Origin: Pseudomonadota bacterium
GTDB taxonomy: Bacteria > Myxococcota_A > Polyangia > GCA-2747355
Assembly: GCA_016711215.1 (NCBI GenBank)
Contig: JADJTL010000002.1
Coordinates: 372,001-436,000 of the forward strand
Direction of reading: 5' to 3'
Length of the DNA stretch: 64,000 bases
The translations under genes and the position numbers were made by a program. Below, piece after piece: positions 17,640 through 26,743 of this stretch (positions are counted from its first letter, which is position 1; each line of letters opens with the position of its first letter). The notes beneath the pieces were generated by a model that was not told where the DNA came from, ran no database searches, and was given only the letters and a program-made list of their open reading frames with translations.

Positions 17640-18977
17640 TCAGTAGGAGACGCCGACGCGGCCGTAGAACTGATGGCGCGAAAAATCGACGATCCCAAGG
17701 AACGCGCCCGGGTTGTCCGTACCCCCGCGCTTCAGATTCTGCACCTGCAAGTCGTAGCCGACCCCGATGTAAACCCAGTCCTGGAGCTGGTAGTCGAAGC
17801 CCAAGGCCGCCGTCATCAGGTTGGCGCTAATCGCTGGGGGCCGCGGCGTGAAGCGCTCGAAGCCGCCGTAGCCGCGCCGCCGGAAGTCGATGTCGGCGTG
17901 GAGCGTGACGCGCCGGCCAATCAAATGGTCGTAGCCGGCGTAGACGTCGTGGTCCGTCATGTAGTTCCCGTAGGGCGAATCGTCGAAGAGCCGCTCGTAG
18001 CCCGCCCGCAGCTTGGCCGTGGGCGAAAGACGGTAGCCGAGCTCGGCCTTCCCCAAGATACTGTTGAACGAGCCCCCGCTGGCGTAGAAGGCGTTGCCAT
18101 AGCCGACCTTGAGCACGGTCGACAGTCGCGAGGTCACCAGACCTGTCAGGCCAGCATAGAGGCGCAGCGGCTTGGAGTCGACGTTGCCAAAAACCGAGGG
18201 CTGAGTCTCGAGGTAGTCGTAGAAGCGCTGAATCACCTCGAGCGCCACCACCGTCTTCGGCAGCACGCGATACTTCGCTGCGAGACTGGCCTCGTTGTAG
18301 AGCCGGTTGTTGGTCGCGAACGAGGCCTCCTCGAAGGCGTCGACCCAAAGTCCGTAGGCCGCCGTAAGGCTCAACCGCCCCCCACCCGGGCTGAGCACGG
18401 CTCGCAGATCGAGCCGATTGCTGTCGCGGGTCACCGTCCCGGGGGCCCTTGGCGTGACGACCGTGCCGCCGCTCGTCGCGATGATCGCGGCGTTCCGCGG
18501 GCTGACGGCGCGCAAATACGAATCCTGGACCTCGAAGCTGAACCAGCGGCTCGGTGAGAGGCGGAGCTCGAGCCCCGCGTCGACCTCGAGCGCCCGCTGC
18601 CCGGTGATGGCCTCGTCGTTGCTCAGGTACTCACGGTAGCCAAGTGCGCTATTGAGGCGAAATGCTACCCGCTGCCGCGCTACCTTACCGTCGCCGTCGG
18701 TCATCCGCTGCGGCGAGCGCGTGGCGAGATCGAAATGCCCGACCAGACGCACATAGGGTGCGTCACGCACATCCGTCTCGTTCTGCAGGACGTTGGAGTC
18801 GTAGCGGCCTTCCAGCGCAACTCCCGGATGCACCACCAGGCTGTCCGTGAGCAACACACCGCGGCCTTCACTGCGGAAGCGGATGGGGGTGTGGAACTGG
18901 GCGCTCGCGCTGCCGACCGTACCGAGGACGACGGCAAAGGCAGCGAGGCGAGCGAAGATGGAGAGCGTCGTGCGCAT
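17640..18977 (-). CDS. Outer-membrane beta-barrel protein, probable polysaccharide export porin partner
   Basis: Start chosen at ATG 18977 (MRTTLSIF) because a clean signal peptide of about 26 residues follows (hydrophobic core then ASAQ cleavage) and GAGG precedes it; the frame extends 30 codons further up without signal character. The mature protein of about 420 residues has alternating hydrophobic/polar strands, for example KPLRLYAGLTGLVTSRL and KLRAGYERLF, Tyr/Gly-rich turns, and ends in an aromatic C-terminal residue (YGRVGVSY), the outer-membrane barrel sorting signal. Its 3' end is 50 bp before the short OPX gene. It fits the WzpX/EpsX-like barrels that serve OPX proteins lacking their own pore helix. 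A barrel role in a Glt-type complex was considered and is less likely given the neighbour. Confidence 0.75.
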   Translation of the reverse strand: MRTTLSIFARLAAFAVVLGTVGSASAQFHTPIRFRSEGRGVLLTDSLVVHPGVALEGRYDSNVLQNETDVRDAPYVRLVGHFDLATRSPQRMTDGDGKVARQRVAFRLNSALGYREYLSNDEAITGQRALEVDAGLELRLSPSRWFSFEVQDSYLRAVSPRNAAIIATSGGTVVTPRAPGTVTRDSNRLDLRAVLSPGGGRLSLTAAYGLWVDAFEEASFATNNRLYNEASLAAKYRVLPKTVVALEVIQRFYDYLETQPSVFGNVDSKPLRLYAGLTGLVTSRLSTVLKVGYGNAFYASGGSFNSILGKAELGYRLSPTAKLRAGYERLFDDSPYGNYMTDHDVYAGYDHLIGRRVTLHADIDFRRRGYGGFERFTPRPPAISANLMTAALGFDYQLQDWVYIGVGYDLQVQNLKRGGTDNPGAFLGIVDFSRHQFYGRVGVSY

Positions 18978-19119
18978 GGCCGGTGCCTCTGCTTGGTGTT
19001 TTGGCGTCGCCTTCCGGCGGCGCGAGGTTATCAACGAAGGTGGCTGCGTCGGTGCTGCGGACCGCATGCCCGCCCCGCGCGGCGCGAGGTGGATTGCCTG
19101 AGTCGCCCCGCGCCGAGGC

Positions 19120-19156
19120 CTAACCGAGACCCCTAACCGAGACCCCTAACCCAGAC
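19120..19156. repeat. 13-bp tandem repeat abutting a stop codon
   Basis: Two perfect copies of CTAACCGAGACCC (19120-19132, 19133-19145) and a third partial copy with one mismatch (19146-19156). The array ends exactly at the stop codon of the minus-strand gene at 19157-19759. Confidence 0.9.
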
Positions 19157-19756
19157 TTAAGTATCCGGCGACGCGACGAAGGGTCGATCGGTCTGGAGCG
19201 GCGGCGTCACGCCGCGTGCCGTTCCATCCTCCGCGTCCCGGATATCGTCGTCGACGTCGACGGTCAGCTTCTGTATTCCGAGCTCAGAGACGTCCTCGCC
19301 AACGCAGGCCTCGGCGTCCTGTCCCAACATGGTCGTGCGTTGGTAGATGACCGTCAGCTTCGTGAATTGCTGGTTGCGCTCTGCAGCCGCGCCACTGCGC
19401 GGCGCCACCCGCAGCGCGGCGAAGGTCTGGCGACCCTCACGATAGGTCCGACGGAGCTGCCCCTGCTTGTTTCGCAGGCAGTTGAGCCGGATGATGTCGC
19501 GCGCCCGCCGCGCTTCGGCGATCAGCCGCGGCATTTTTGCGACGATCCTCTGCATCTCGCGGAGATACTCCCGAGCCTGCGAGAGCTCGACCTCGGCGGA
19601 GCGCGTCGTCACCGGCGAGGGTGCGCCGGCTTGTGATTGGGCCGGCGCGACGGGCAGCAGGCCTGCGGCGAGTACGAAGGCGGCAGCCGCATGCTTGCGG
19701 CCAGCGCTTCCGCGCAACGAAGTCCGAGCCGCGTGCATTCTTATGGGCACGTTCAT
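19157..19756 (-). CDS. Hypothetical exported protein
   Basis: A 199-residue protein I do not recognise. It has an Arg/Lys-rich N-terminus and a hydrophobic core (AAAAFVLAAGLLPVAPAQSQA, about 24-43) that looks like a Sec signal with cleavage near AQSQA. A helical stretch follows (about 52-110; EVELSQAREYLREMQR) with coiled-coil character and two cysteines (NCLRNKQG and DAEACVGED) that could form a disulfide. The C-terminal 40 residues are acidic and proline-rich, probably disordered. It has its own promoter-like sequence (19793-19820) and AGGTG before the ATG. It sits between the glt-like operon and the polysaccharide export genes. Confidence 0.65.
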   Translation of the reverse strand: MNVPIRMHAARTSLRGSAGRKHAAAAFVLAAGLLPVAPAQSQAGAPSPVTTRSAEVELSQAREYLREMQRIVAKMPRLIAEARRARDIIRLNCLRNKQGQLRRTYREGRQTFAALRVAPRSGAAAERNQQFTKLTVIYQRTTMLGQDAEACVGEDVSELGIQKLTVDVDDDIRDAEDGTARGVTPPLQTDRPFVASPDT

Positions 19757-19792
19757 GCTTTCACCTGGTGGTCCGGGTAGAGGAGCCGGAAG

Positions 19793-19820
19793 AGTATCTT
19801 GCCCGCTGCGCGGGTGTCAA
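19793..19820 (-). promoter_or_regulatory. Sigma-70-type promoter for the gene at 19157-19756
   Basis: On the minus strand TTGACA (19815-19820, perfect -35) is followed after 16 bp by GATACT (19793-19798, four of six to TATAAT). A second TTGACA copy lies 12 bp upstream (19827-19832), forming a direct repeat TTGACACC. The ATG is about 35 bp downstream. Confidence 0.5.
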
Positions 19821-19859
19821 CATTGGTGTCAATTTCTTAGCTTCCGTCTTTGCATCATA

Positions 19860-19898
19860 ACCTACAAGATGCACCTGGGCTCTAAGTTTCTTGTAGGT
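19860..19898. repeat. 9-bp perfect inverted repeat with 21-nt loop
   Basis: ACCTACAAG (19860-19868) and CTTGTAGGT (19890-19898) are exact reverse complements. It lies about 57 bp after the stop of the gltG-like gene and about 30 bp upstream of the promoter for the next gene. There is no T-tract, so an operator or processing site is as likely as a terminator. The surroundings are less GC-rich than the genes. Confidence 0.5.
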
Positions 19899-19954
19899 CC
19901 CTTCGGTCGGACGACAGGCCTTCCCTTGCCCTGCGCTGGGCGCGCCACCGCAGC

Positions 19955-21385
19955 TCATTCAGCTGCCTGGAAGACGAAGGGCACCGCGACCTCCGCAGTG
20001 CCACCGCCGTCCGGCGGCGGGAAGCGCCAGCGCCGGGCAAAACCCTCGATGCAACTCGTCACCTGGCTGTCGCCGAGCGTGTCCGTTTCGATCTCCACGC
20101 CAGCGACGCTGCCCGTCGCGCTGATGGTCAGACGAATTCCGATCTTCCCGGTGAGCCGGGGATTCCGCTTCAGCGCCCGCTGGTAGCAGCCCTTGATCGC
20201 CTGCATGCCCAGGCGAATCGTGCGCGCGACGGCGTCGGCCTCCAGCGTCGCGTCGCGCTCGATCGCGCCCGCCGGCTTGACGATGGCCTTGGGCACGCGC
20301 TCCTCGACGACCCCGCCCGTATCGACCGCGCCCGGTCCGCCGACGCGTCCCCCGAGGTCGCCAATACCGACCGCGCGCCCGGAGCCACCGTCGCCCTTGC
20401 CGCGCAATCCACCCCCGCCCCGCCCGGCGACCGTCAGCCCGCCGATGTTGCGGAAGGCTTTGTCTGCAGCCGTGCCGGGGTCGCCGCCGTGGAGAAGGTC
20501 GGCCATGCCGCTGCCGCTGCCGCCCTTGGCGCCGAGGATCTTCAGCGCCCCCATCTGCGCGACCTGCTCGGCCAAGCGCGCGCGTCGCGCCGCCTCGCGC
20601 GCGCCCTGACAGGCCTCGTCGCAGGGCGGTGCCTCCCGCTTCGGTCCCCGCGCCTTCTTGGCGCCGGCGCTCTGACCCTCGACCTTTTCGACCTTTTCCT
20701 CGCCGACATCCCCGAGCTTCTGCAGATCGATCGCGGCGACGCGCGGCTGCTCCATCGTCGGGACGTACTCGGCGAAGTCATCCGGAATCACGTCCGCGCT
20801 GATCCGGCGGTCCGTGTCCATCGTATGCAACTGCACGATGAAGGCGGAGACGACCGCGGCGGTGCCGAGGAAGCTCCACGCCAACAGCCAATCCATCTGG
20901 CCGAGGATGCTCCCTCTGACCGAAGGTGGGAGCTGTGGCCGCGGCTGAAAGGGCGGAGGCGCCACGAATTGAAAGAGCAGGGTCACCTCGCCCAGCATGA
21001 CCTTGCCGCGCGAGCTCTCGTCGAGGAGCAATCGGTGCAGCGCCTTGCCCTTCGTTTGCGCCGAGCCGCCCTGCCGCAGTTGGTCCAACGATTGGACCTG
21101 GCCACCGACCGAGACGCGACCGTCCATGCTCTCGCCGAAGACGAGTTGATAATGGTCGCCGCTGTGCTCGAAGAGGGTGTAGGAGCGCGGTAGGCTCGAC
21201 GCGGGCACGACAATCGTGTTGCGAGCCGACGCGCCGATGGTCACCGGACCGCGTCGTCGGACCAATCGCTCTTCGACGATCTTGCCGGCCTGGATCACCC
21301 CGATCCGGAGGATCTTGGCCTCGACCGGCGCCTCGCCCTGCTTCCTGCTCGCGTCGTTGGTCGTTGCCATGAACGCCCGCCCCAT
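19955..21385 (-). CDS. GltG/PglI-like envelope protein (FHA-like, single TM, TonB-like C-terminal domain)
   Basis: A 476-residue protein. Residues about 20-150 resemble an FHA-like sensor domain (IVPASSLPRSYTLFEHS). A single membrane segment lies at about 180-200, then a Lys/Glu-rich linker with CDEAC and a Gly-rich stretch (about 300-345). The C-terminal domain (about 385-476) carries GCYQRALKRNPRLTGKI and ends in WRFPPPDGGGTAEVAVPF, the signature of the AgmX/PglI-type TonB-like domain found in myxobacterial gliding proteins. Layout and order (after TPR protein, TPR lipoprotein and a small exported protein) match M. xanthus gltD-gltE-gltF-gltG. The known GltG spans the inner membrane and reaches into the periplasm. 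Whether the host glides is unknown; related core genes exist in non-gliding Deltaproteobacteria. Confidence 0.78.
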   Translation of the reverse strand: MGRAFMATTNDASRKQGEAPVEAKILRIGVIQAGKIVEERLVRRRGPVTIGASARNTIVVPASSLPRSYTLFEHSGDHYQLVFGESMDGRVSVGGQVQSLDQLRQGGSAQTKGKALHRLLLDESSRGKVMLGEVTLLFQFVAPPPFQPRPQLPPSVRGSILGQMDWLLAWSFLGTAAVVSAFIVQLHTMDTDRRISADVIPDDFAEYVPTMEQPRVAAIDLQKLGDVGEEKVEKVEGQSAGAKKARGPKREAPPCDEACQGAREAARRARLAEQVAQMGALKILGAKGGSGSGMADLLHGGDPGTAADKAFRNIGGLTVAGRGGGGLRGKGDGGSGRAVGIGDLGGRVGGPGAVDTGGVVEERVPKAIVKPAGAIERDATLEADAVARTIRLGMQAIKGCYQRALKRNPRLTGKIGIRLTISATGSVAGVEIETDTLGDSQVTSCIEGFARRWRFPPPDGGGTAEVAVPFVFQAAE

Positions 21386-21419
21386 TAGCCTTTGGCTGCC
21401 GTTGCCCGCGCTAGAATGC

Positions 21420-21809
21420 TCAAAACGGGCTGTGCCTGACGCTCTCGAGGATTCGCGGCGCGAAGTCCTGATTGAGCTGTGACCAGTCGTAGTTGATCTG
21501 CGATCGCTGCAGCACGTAGAAGGCGTTCGGCTTCTGAATCCTGCCCTCGATCACGAAACCAGTCTCGATCCGAAAGACCTTGCGACCGCCGGCCGAACGC
21601 TGAACCGTAACCTGCGGCGCCGGCGCCTTCGCGCCAGCGGCAGCCTTCGCGTCTGCCTTCGGCTCAGCGACAGCGCCAGGGGGTGCCGCTATCCCGGCCG
21701 CCGCGGCCGCGCGCCCGGCCGATTTTGACGGCTTCGCCGCGAGGTCATCGCTCGCAAAAAGCAGGAGGGCGACCCCAGCAACGAATCCAAGGGCGGTCCG
21801 GTTGTGCAT
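21420..21809 (-). CDS. GltF-like small exported protein
   Basis: About 129 residues; start ATG at 21809 (a GTG directly before it is also in frame). A signal peptide (FVAGVALLLFASDDLAA) is followed by an Ala/Pro/Lys low-complexity linker of about 50 residues. The conserved part is the C-terminal half: RKVFRIETGFVIEGRIQKP then AFYVLQRSQINYDWSQL, ending in ESVRHSPF. Small proteins ending this way lie in glt-like operons of myxobacteria, and this one occupies the gltF position between the gltE-like and gltG-like genes. Function is unknown beyond membership in the envelope complex. The spacing to gltG (34 bp) fits one operon. Confidence 0.65.
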   Translation of the reverse strand: MHNRTALGFVAGVALLLFASDDLAAKPSKSAGRAAAAAGIAAPPGAVAEPKADAKAAAGAKAPAPQVTVQRSAGGRKVFRIETGFVIEGRIQKPNAFYVLQRSQINYDWSQLNQDFAPRILESVRHSPF

Positions 21810-21860
21810 CACAAGCTCTCGCGATCTCCGCCCCGCTAGAGGGCAGCCAAGCTCTCGGTT

Positions 21861-23096
21861 TTAGGGCTTCGCCGCCCCAGCGCTTCCCGGTGCGGCTGGC
21901 GCAGCCGCGCCCGACGGCGCTGCCGCCGCCGCCGCTGCGCTTCCCGACTGCTCGGATCCCGACTGTTCGGATCCCGACTGTTTCGGCGCCGCCTGCCCCG
22001 CTGCTGGCGCTGCCGGCTTCTCCGGCGCCGCCTGCGCCGCTGCTGGCTTATCCGCCGCCTTTGCCGCGTCTGCTTTCGCGGCCGCAGCCTTCGCCGCCGC
22101 CTTCGCCGCCTCGCGCGCCTTGGCCGCCTGCGCGCGCTCGATTCGCCGCCCTTCCTTCTCTAGCTCGCGCTGGGCGCTCTGGAGGTAGCCCTCGGCGACC
22201 TCCGCTTGCTCACGCGAGGCCTCGAGCCGCTTGAACTTCCCGAGGTTGACGATCGCCGCCTGGAGCTGGGCCCGCCGTTCCATCCCCGGAAAGCTCTCGG
22301 CATCGAGGTAGAGCACACCCAAGTTGAAGTAGGCCGCCGCATAGTCGGGTTGCAGCGCAAGGGCCCGGCTCAGCGCCTGAACGGCCTTGACCAGCTCAGC
22401 TGCGCCGCGATAGGCGGCGCCCAAATTGAGGTGGGCCTCCGGCCGCTGCGGCAGCCGCGCGACCGCGCGCTCCAAGGCCGCGACGGCCTCCTTGTAGTTC
22501 TTCACCTCGAGGTACTGCGCGCCGAGGTTGAGCCAGGCGGGACCGTAGCCTTCGTCAGCCTGGGTCGCCTTTTGAAACTGCGCCAACGCCCGGCTCTGGT
22601 CGTCATCCCGCAACGCGATCAGGCCGCGAAGGTTGTGGCAACGAGCGGAGCGCGGCTCGAGGTTGATCGCAATCTCGCAGATCGATTCGGCGAACTCACG
22701 CTTCCCGAGCCGGAAGTACGCCCGCGCCATGACTTCCATCGCCGGCGTGTACTTTTCGTCACGCCGCAGCGCGGTCTTGCAATGCTCGATCGCCTCCTCA
22801 TGCGCGCCGCGCTTCTCGGCGGCCAGCGCCGCCTCCAGCTGCTCGGTCGGCTTGGCTTGCTGCGGTGTCGCGACTGTCGCAGCGCTCGCGCCTTCGCTCA
22901 GCACGCCAGGGGCGCCCCCCGCGCCCGCGCTCGCTGGTCCCGCGGCCTGTTGCGAAGGTGCAGCCTTCGGCGCTCCGACCGCCGTGGGCGCCTGCTGCTG
23001 GCCCGCGCAGCCGACGCCCAGCGTCAACAAACTGGCGAGCGCCACGCCGCGACAACCGCCGAGGCCGTGTATCAAGGTGTCGTTCGCTCGCTGCAT
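21861..23096 (-). CDS. GltE/AglT-like TPR lipoprotein
   Basis: A 411-residue lipoprotein. The signal ends in LLTLGVGC with the lipobox Cys at about residue 30; GGAG lies 8 bases before the ATG. Residues about 90-290 form five or six tetratricopeptide repeats (for example CKTALRRDEKYTPAMEVMA and ALEVKNYKEAVAALERAV-like units). From about 310 to the end it is Ala/Lys/Pro-rich and of low complexity, containing an in-frame 15-bp tandem repeat (SGSEQ units). A TPR lipoprotein at this position matches GltE (AglT) of the myxobacterial gliding complex. It should face the periplasm, anchored to a membrane; which one is not clear from the residues after the Cys. Confidence 0.75.
   Translation of the reverse strand: MQRANDTLIHGLGGCRGVALASLLTLGVGCAGQQQAPTAVGAPKAAPSQQAAGPASAGAGGAPGVLSEGASAATVATPQQAKPTEQLEAALAAEKRGAHEEAIEHCKTALRRDEKYTPAMEVMARAYFRLGKREFAESICEIAINLEPRSARCHNLRGLIALRDDDQSRALAQFQKATQADEGYGPAWLNLGAQYLEVKNYKEAVAALERAVARLPQRPEAHLNLGAAYRGAAELVKAVQALSRALALQPDYAAAYFNLGVLYLDAESFPGMERRAQLQAAIVNLGKFKRLEASREQAEVAEGYLQSAQRELEKEGRRIERAQAAKAREAAKAAAKAAAAKADAAKAADKPAAAQAAPEKPAAPAAGQAAPKQSGSEQSGSEQSGSAAAAAAAPSGAAAPAAPGSAGAAKP
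21941..21985. repeat. 15-bp tandem repeat inside the gltE-like gene
   Basis: Three copies of TCCCGACTGYTCGGA (21941-21955, 21956-21970, and a diverged third to 21985) encode repeated SEQSG units in the disordered tail of the lipoprotein. The unit is a multiple of three, so the frame is kept. Confidence 0.85.
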
Positions 23097-23138
23097 CGTT
23101 TCTCTCCGTCGCCACGCCCCGCGCGTTCCCGCAGGTGG

Positions 23139-26100
23139 TCAGTCAATCACGACCTCGACGCGGGGTGCCTTCAGCAGCGGGTAGCTGCTCGGGTCGAGCG
23201 CGTTGAGCCGCCGCCGGGCCTCCTCGGTATACGAATTGGAGACGCCGAGCTCCTGAGCGCGCTCAACGCAGAGACTGAAGAGCTTCTTCGTCTCGTCCTC
23301 GACCGGTCGGACCTCGCGCTCCAACGCCTGGTCGAGCTGCTGCATGTAAATGTCAACAGCGTCCTGTCCGAGCCGCTTGACCTTCTGCGGCACGGGCAGC
23401 TCACGGAAGCCGGTGGCAACCTCTCGAGCGACATGCTCGAAGATGACCCCCCGCCGCTCCATCCCAGCCAGTGTCCACCGCGCGCGCTTGAAGGCCAGCA
23501 CCCCGTCGTACTCGTCACGCAGCGCGGCAGCCCGTCGTTCCAGCTCGGTCTTGCGCCGCAGCAGCGTGGGAATCGTCTCGGAGCGGATCTGCGCCTTCAG
23601 GAAGTCGGCAAGGCGGCCCTCGAGGAGCTGAAAAGTCGCTGCCGCCGCATACTCTGCGCCGTCGGACGCGGGCGCCAAGCCGCGCAGCTTGTACTCCTGG
23701 ACCGTCAGCTTGTAGTACTTGCTCGCGGTGGCCGCGATCCCGCGCGTATCGGCCTGCTTGGCGATCCGGTAGACCGCCTCGACGGCCCTCGTCTGCTGGC
23801 CCGGCACGGCGCCATAGAGGCGGGGGAAGTCCCGCAGAACCTTCGCCATCTGGTCGAAGTTTCCCATCTTCCCGTAGATGTTCCCGGCGCGGAAATAGGC
23901 CTCCGCGGCCTCCTGCGGCTTGCCCACCTGGGCTGCGTAGCGCAGGAAGAGCTGCGCGGCGCGACCATAGTCCTGATCGTTCTCGAGGATCACGGCCGCG
24001 TTGTAGAGCGCATCCGACCGATGCGGAGAGCTCGCGAAGCCCGGCGCGTCGGCCATGATCAGGTAGCTGTCGACCGCCTTCTTGAACTCGAAGAAGCGCT
24101 TGTAGTTTTCCGCCGAGCGCCACAGCGCATCGCCCGCCAGGGCGCTCGTCGGATACTTCTGCCAGAGCTGTTCGTAGATACGCGTCGCCGACTCGAAGCG
24201 CATCGACTTCTCGTAGGCCACGGCAGCGTTGAACAGCGCCTTGTCGGCGTCGCTGCTTTCCGGATTCGACTCGACCAGCGCCAGGTAGGCCACCGCCGCC
24301 TGATCGAAGAGCGGAGCCGCTTCGCGCGTCCGGCCGGCGGAATGCAGATCCTCCGCCTGCTTGAAGAGCGTCTCGGCGCGCTTGAACTTGATCCCGACCA
24401 GGAGCTTCTGCGCCCCCGTCGCCACTTCGCCGCTACGCGCGTCGCCGCCGCAGCGTCCGGACGACAGCTTGGTCGCCCAGCTCTGCATCTCGTCGAGGTT
24501 CTTATCGAGCTGGTAGGTCACCAGGACCGCCTGGCCCGCGTTGAGGGCCATGGCGTCGCCACAGTACTGCTCGTAGAGCTGCCCGAAGCGCTGGCGTGCG
24601 TCGGGAAACTGGCCGAAGCGGTAGGCGATCTCCGCCGCCTTGTAGGCCAAGCGGGGCGCCTTGGCGCTCTTCGGCAGCAGCGCTACATACGCGTCCAGCG
24701 CCTGCTGCCAGTGCTTGAAGGGCTCCGGCAGCGCGATCGGCTTCAGTCCGACACTCTGCGCCGTCGGCAGCGGCGGCTGCACGAGCGCCTGCTTGTCGGC
24801 GAGCTGCTGAATCTGCTGCTCCCAGGACTTCGTCACTGAGAAGGCTGCGTCCTCCTGGTAGCGGTTGTCGAGGTTCGAGTCTCGTACCTCGGCGTATTGC
24901 GCCGCTGCCTCGGGGAAGCGCTGCGCGTAGAACAAGCAGCTCGCGTAGGAGAAGCGCACCTCATAGGAGTTCTTCGAGTGCGGGAAGCGATCGAGGTATT
25001 TCGCGTAGGCCGTGGCGGCGACGGCGTACTCCTGACCGGCCTTGGACAGGGTCGCGATGTCCTTGTTGGCGAGGCCGAGGTTGCGTAGCCGCTGACCCTC
25101 CTTGTGGTGCGAGACGGCGGCGAAGATCAGCGCCTGCTCATCGTATTCGCGCGCCCGCTTGAGCGCATCGGGGTTGTTGCGGTTGACGTTCTCCCACTCG
25201 GAGCCCTTACCGAAGCGGCGCGTGAACTCCTCACGCTCGCGGATCGCCTGGTCGAACTGGCGCAGCCGTTCGAGCGCGGTGATCGTCCGCTCCTGGACCT
25301 CCGGGTTATCGGCGTGGTTGGGCCAGCGCTCGAGCACCACCTTGTAGACCTTAATCGCGTCGTCGTACTTCGTGGTGTCGAAATAGATCTCGGCCAGCCT
25401 GCGGTAGACCTCATAGACGTGCTTCTGCGCCTCTCGGCCCTTGTAGACCGCGTCGATGCGCTGAAGGCCGCCCTCGGCATCGGGCTGCTGGTCGCCGTTC
25501 CAGTCCTCCTCGGCAAAGGAGATCCCGAGGTACTGGATCGCCTCCGGGCGCATCTCGGACCCAGCCTTACCCGTGCGCTCGAGCTCGCGGTCGGCAAAGA
25601 GCACCAGCTCGTCGAAGTTGCGAATGGCCTCGGCGAACTTGTCTGCGCGGTAGTAGGTCCAGGCGAGCTTGTAGAGCGCCTCGTCGTAGTAGGCGTTGCC
25701 CTGCGGACCGAGGTCGATCACCTTGCGGTAGGCGGTGATGGCCGCCGCTAGCTCATTCTCGTCGAAGTGATACTCGCCAATGCGGACCCACGCCTCGGCA
25801 TTGAAGCGGCTCGCTGCCACCAGCGGCACACAATCGCGGTAGTCGCCGTTCGCCCCCTTGGCGCCTGGCGCCTGGGCTGGCCCGCTCGCGGCGGCCACGG
25901 GTGCTGGCTTGCTGCCGACGCCTGCGTCGGCGGCGACGGGCGCGATGAACTTGTTCCGGCAGACAAGCGCTAGCAGCGCCTGATTCCCTCCAGCGACGTC
26001 GCCCATTTCAGCCAGACAGAAGCCGAGAAGATAGTGCGCGCCATCGATGAACCGATAGCTGGGCCACTCGCGGATGAGACGTTTGTGTAAGCCCACGGTC

Positions 26101-26582
26101 GGGCCGTAGTTCTGGCGCGGCGGCGGGGGCGCGACGGCGATCTCCTTGCGCTCGAGCTTCGCGAGCTCTCCCTCGTACGCCTCCTGCGCCAGGAGATAGT
26201 CGTCGTTCGACTGCTCGAAGTAGAGTTCGGCGAGGCGAAAGATCGCGTCTGGAGTCCAGCGGGGCGAGCTCGGATAGCGGCGCAGGAAGTCCTCGAAGAG
26301 CGTGATCGCCGCGACCCGCCGCGATCGCTCCGCGCGCTCGAGCTCGGCGATTCTCCCGCGGAAGCCACTAATGACCTGCTCACGTCGCGCCTCATACTTG
26401 GCGCGGACAACGCGGTTGAGCGTGGTGCGGTAGTCATCGGCCGCGGCGGTGAAGCGCTCGACCTCGGCCTGCAGCCGATTGAGCTCGGGCGCCGCGCTCG
26501 CGCTACTCGCGGGGTCACCACCTGCAGCGGTGCCCTTCAGCAGCAGCAGCGCAGCCGCAGCGAGCATTGGGCCATGGCGCAT
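23139..26582 (-). CDS. GltD/AgmU-like large periplasmic TPR protein
   Basis: About 1147 residues from ATG 26582 (MRHGPM), chosen because a signal peptide follows at once (MLAAAALLLLKGTAAG) and GGGGAGG precedes it; the open frame runs 35 codons further up with Arg-rich, signal-less sequence. The mature protein is nearly all helical with many TPR-like units (YKLAWTYYRADKFAEAIRNF, YAEVRDSNLDNRYQEDAAFS, FNAAVAYEKSMRFESATRIY), as in GltD (AgmU), a periplasmic TPR protein of about 1200 residues in M. xanthus. It is followed by the gltE-, gltF- and gltG-like genes. Probable role is a periplasmic scaffold linking inner and outer membrane parts. The short low-complexity insert near residue 230 (Ala/Pro/Gly) is probably a loop. 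Confidence 0.75.
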   Translation of the reverse strand: MRHGPMLAAAALLLLKGTAAGGDPASSASAAPELNRLQAEVERFTAAADDYRTTLNRVVRAKYEARREQVISGFRGRIAELERAERSRRVAAITLFEDFLRRYPSSPRWTPDAIFRLAELYFEQSNDDYLLAQEAYEGELAKLERKEIAVAPPPPRQNYGPTVGLHKRLIREWPSYRFIDGAHYLLGFCLAEMGDVAGGNQALLALVCRNKFIAPVAADAGVGSKPAPVAAASGPAQAPGAKGANGDYRDCVPLVAASRFNAEAWVRIGEYHFDENELAAAITAYRKVIDLGPQGNAYYDEALYKLAWTYYRADKFAEAIRNFDELVLFADRELERTGKAGSEMRPEAIQYLGISFAEEDWNGDQQPDAEGGLQRIDAVYKGREAQKHVYEVYRRLAEIYFDTTKYDDAIKVYKVVLERWPNHADNPEVQERTITALERLRQFDQAIREREEFTRRFGKGSEWENVNRNNPDALKRAREYDEQALIFAAVSHHKEGQRLRNLGLANKDIATLSKAGQEYAVAATAYAKYLDRFPHSKNSYEVRFSYASCLFYAQRFPEAAAQYAEVRDSNLDNRYQEDAAFSVTKSWEQQIQQLADKQALVQPPLPTAQSVGLKPIALPEPFKHWQQALDAYVALLPKSAKAPRLAYKAAEIAYRFGQFPDARQRFGQLYEQYCGDAMALNAGQAVLVTYQLDKNLDEMQSWATKLSSGRCGGDARSGEVATGAQKLLVGIKFKRAETLFKQAEDLHSAGRTREAAPLFDQAAVAYLALVESNPESSDADKALFNAAVAYEKSMRFESATRIYEQLWQKYPTSALAGDALWRSAENYKRFFEFKKAVDSYLIMADAPGFASSPHRSDALYNAAVILENDQDYGRAAQLFLRYAAQVGKPQEAAEAYFRAGNIYGKMGNFDQMAKVLRDFPRLYGAVPGQQTRAVEAVYRIAKQADTRGIAATASKYYKLTVQEYKLRGLAPASDGAEYAAAATFQLLEGRLADFLKAQIRSETIPTLLRRKTELERRAAALRDEYDGVLAFKRARWTLAGMERRGVIFEHVAREVATGFRELPVPQKVKRLGQDAVDIYMQQLDQALEREVRPVEDETKKLFSLCVERAQELGVSNSYTEEARRRLNALDPSSYPLLKAPRVEVVID

Positions 26583-26743
26583 CCTCAAGCCTCCCCTCAC
26601 TCTGGTTCCTCGCTTGGCGCAGGCGCCGGCCCGCCGGTGCGGGCGCGCGCGGCGCCGCTCGATCGGTGGATCACGGCGGCGCGCCACTCAGGTCCGTCCC
26701 TCGGCCTCGCGCCGAAGGAGCCTGAGCGGCCCGCGACCGCAAG

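Noticed and set aside
17640..18977. Barrel as a GltH counterpart
   Set aside because: It is on the far side of a separate promoter and 50 bp from the OPX gene, which fits an export role better.
22206..24839. Long + strand open frame (877 aa) opposite the TPR genes
   Set aside because: It is antisense to clear TPR proteins, has no recognisable domain, and GC bias makes such frames common here.
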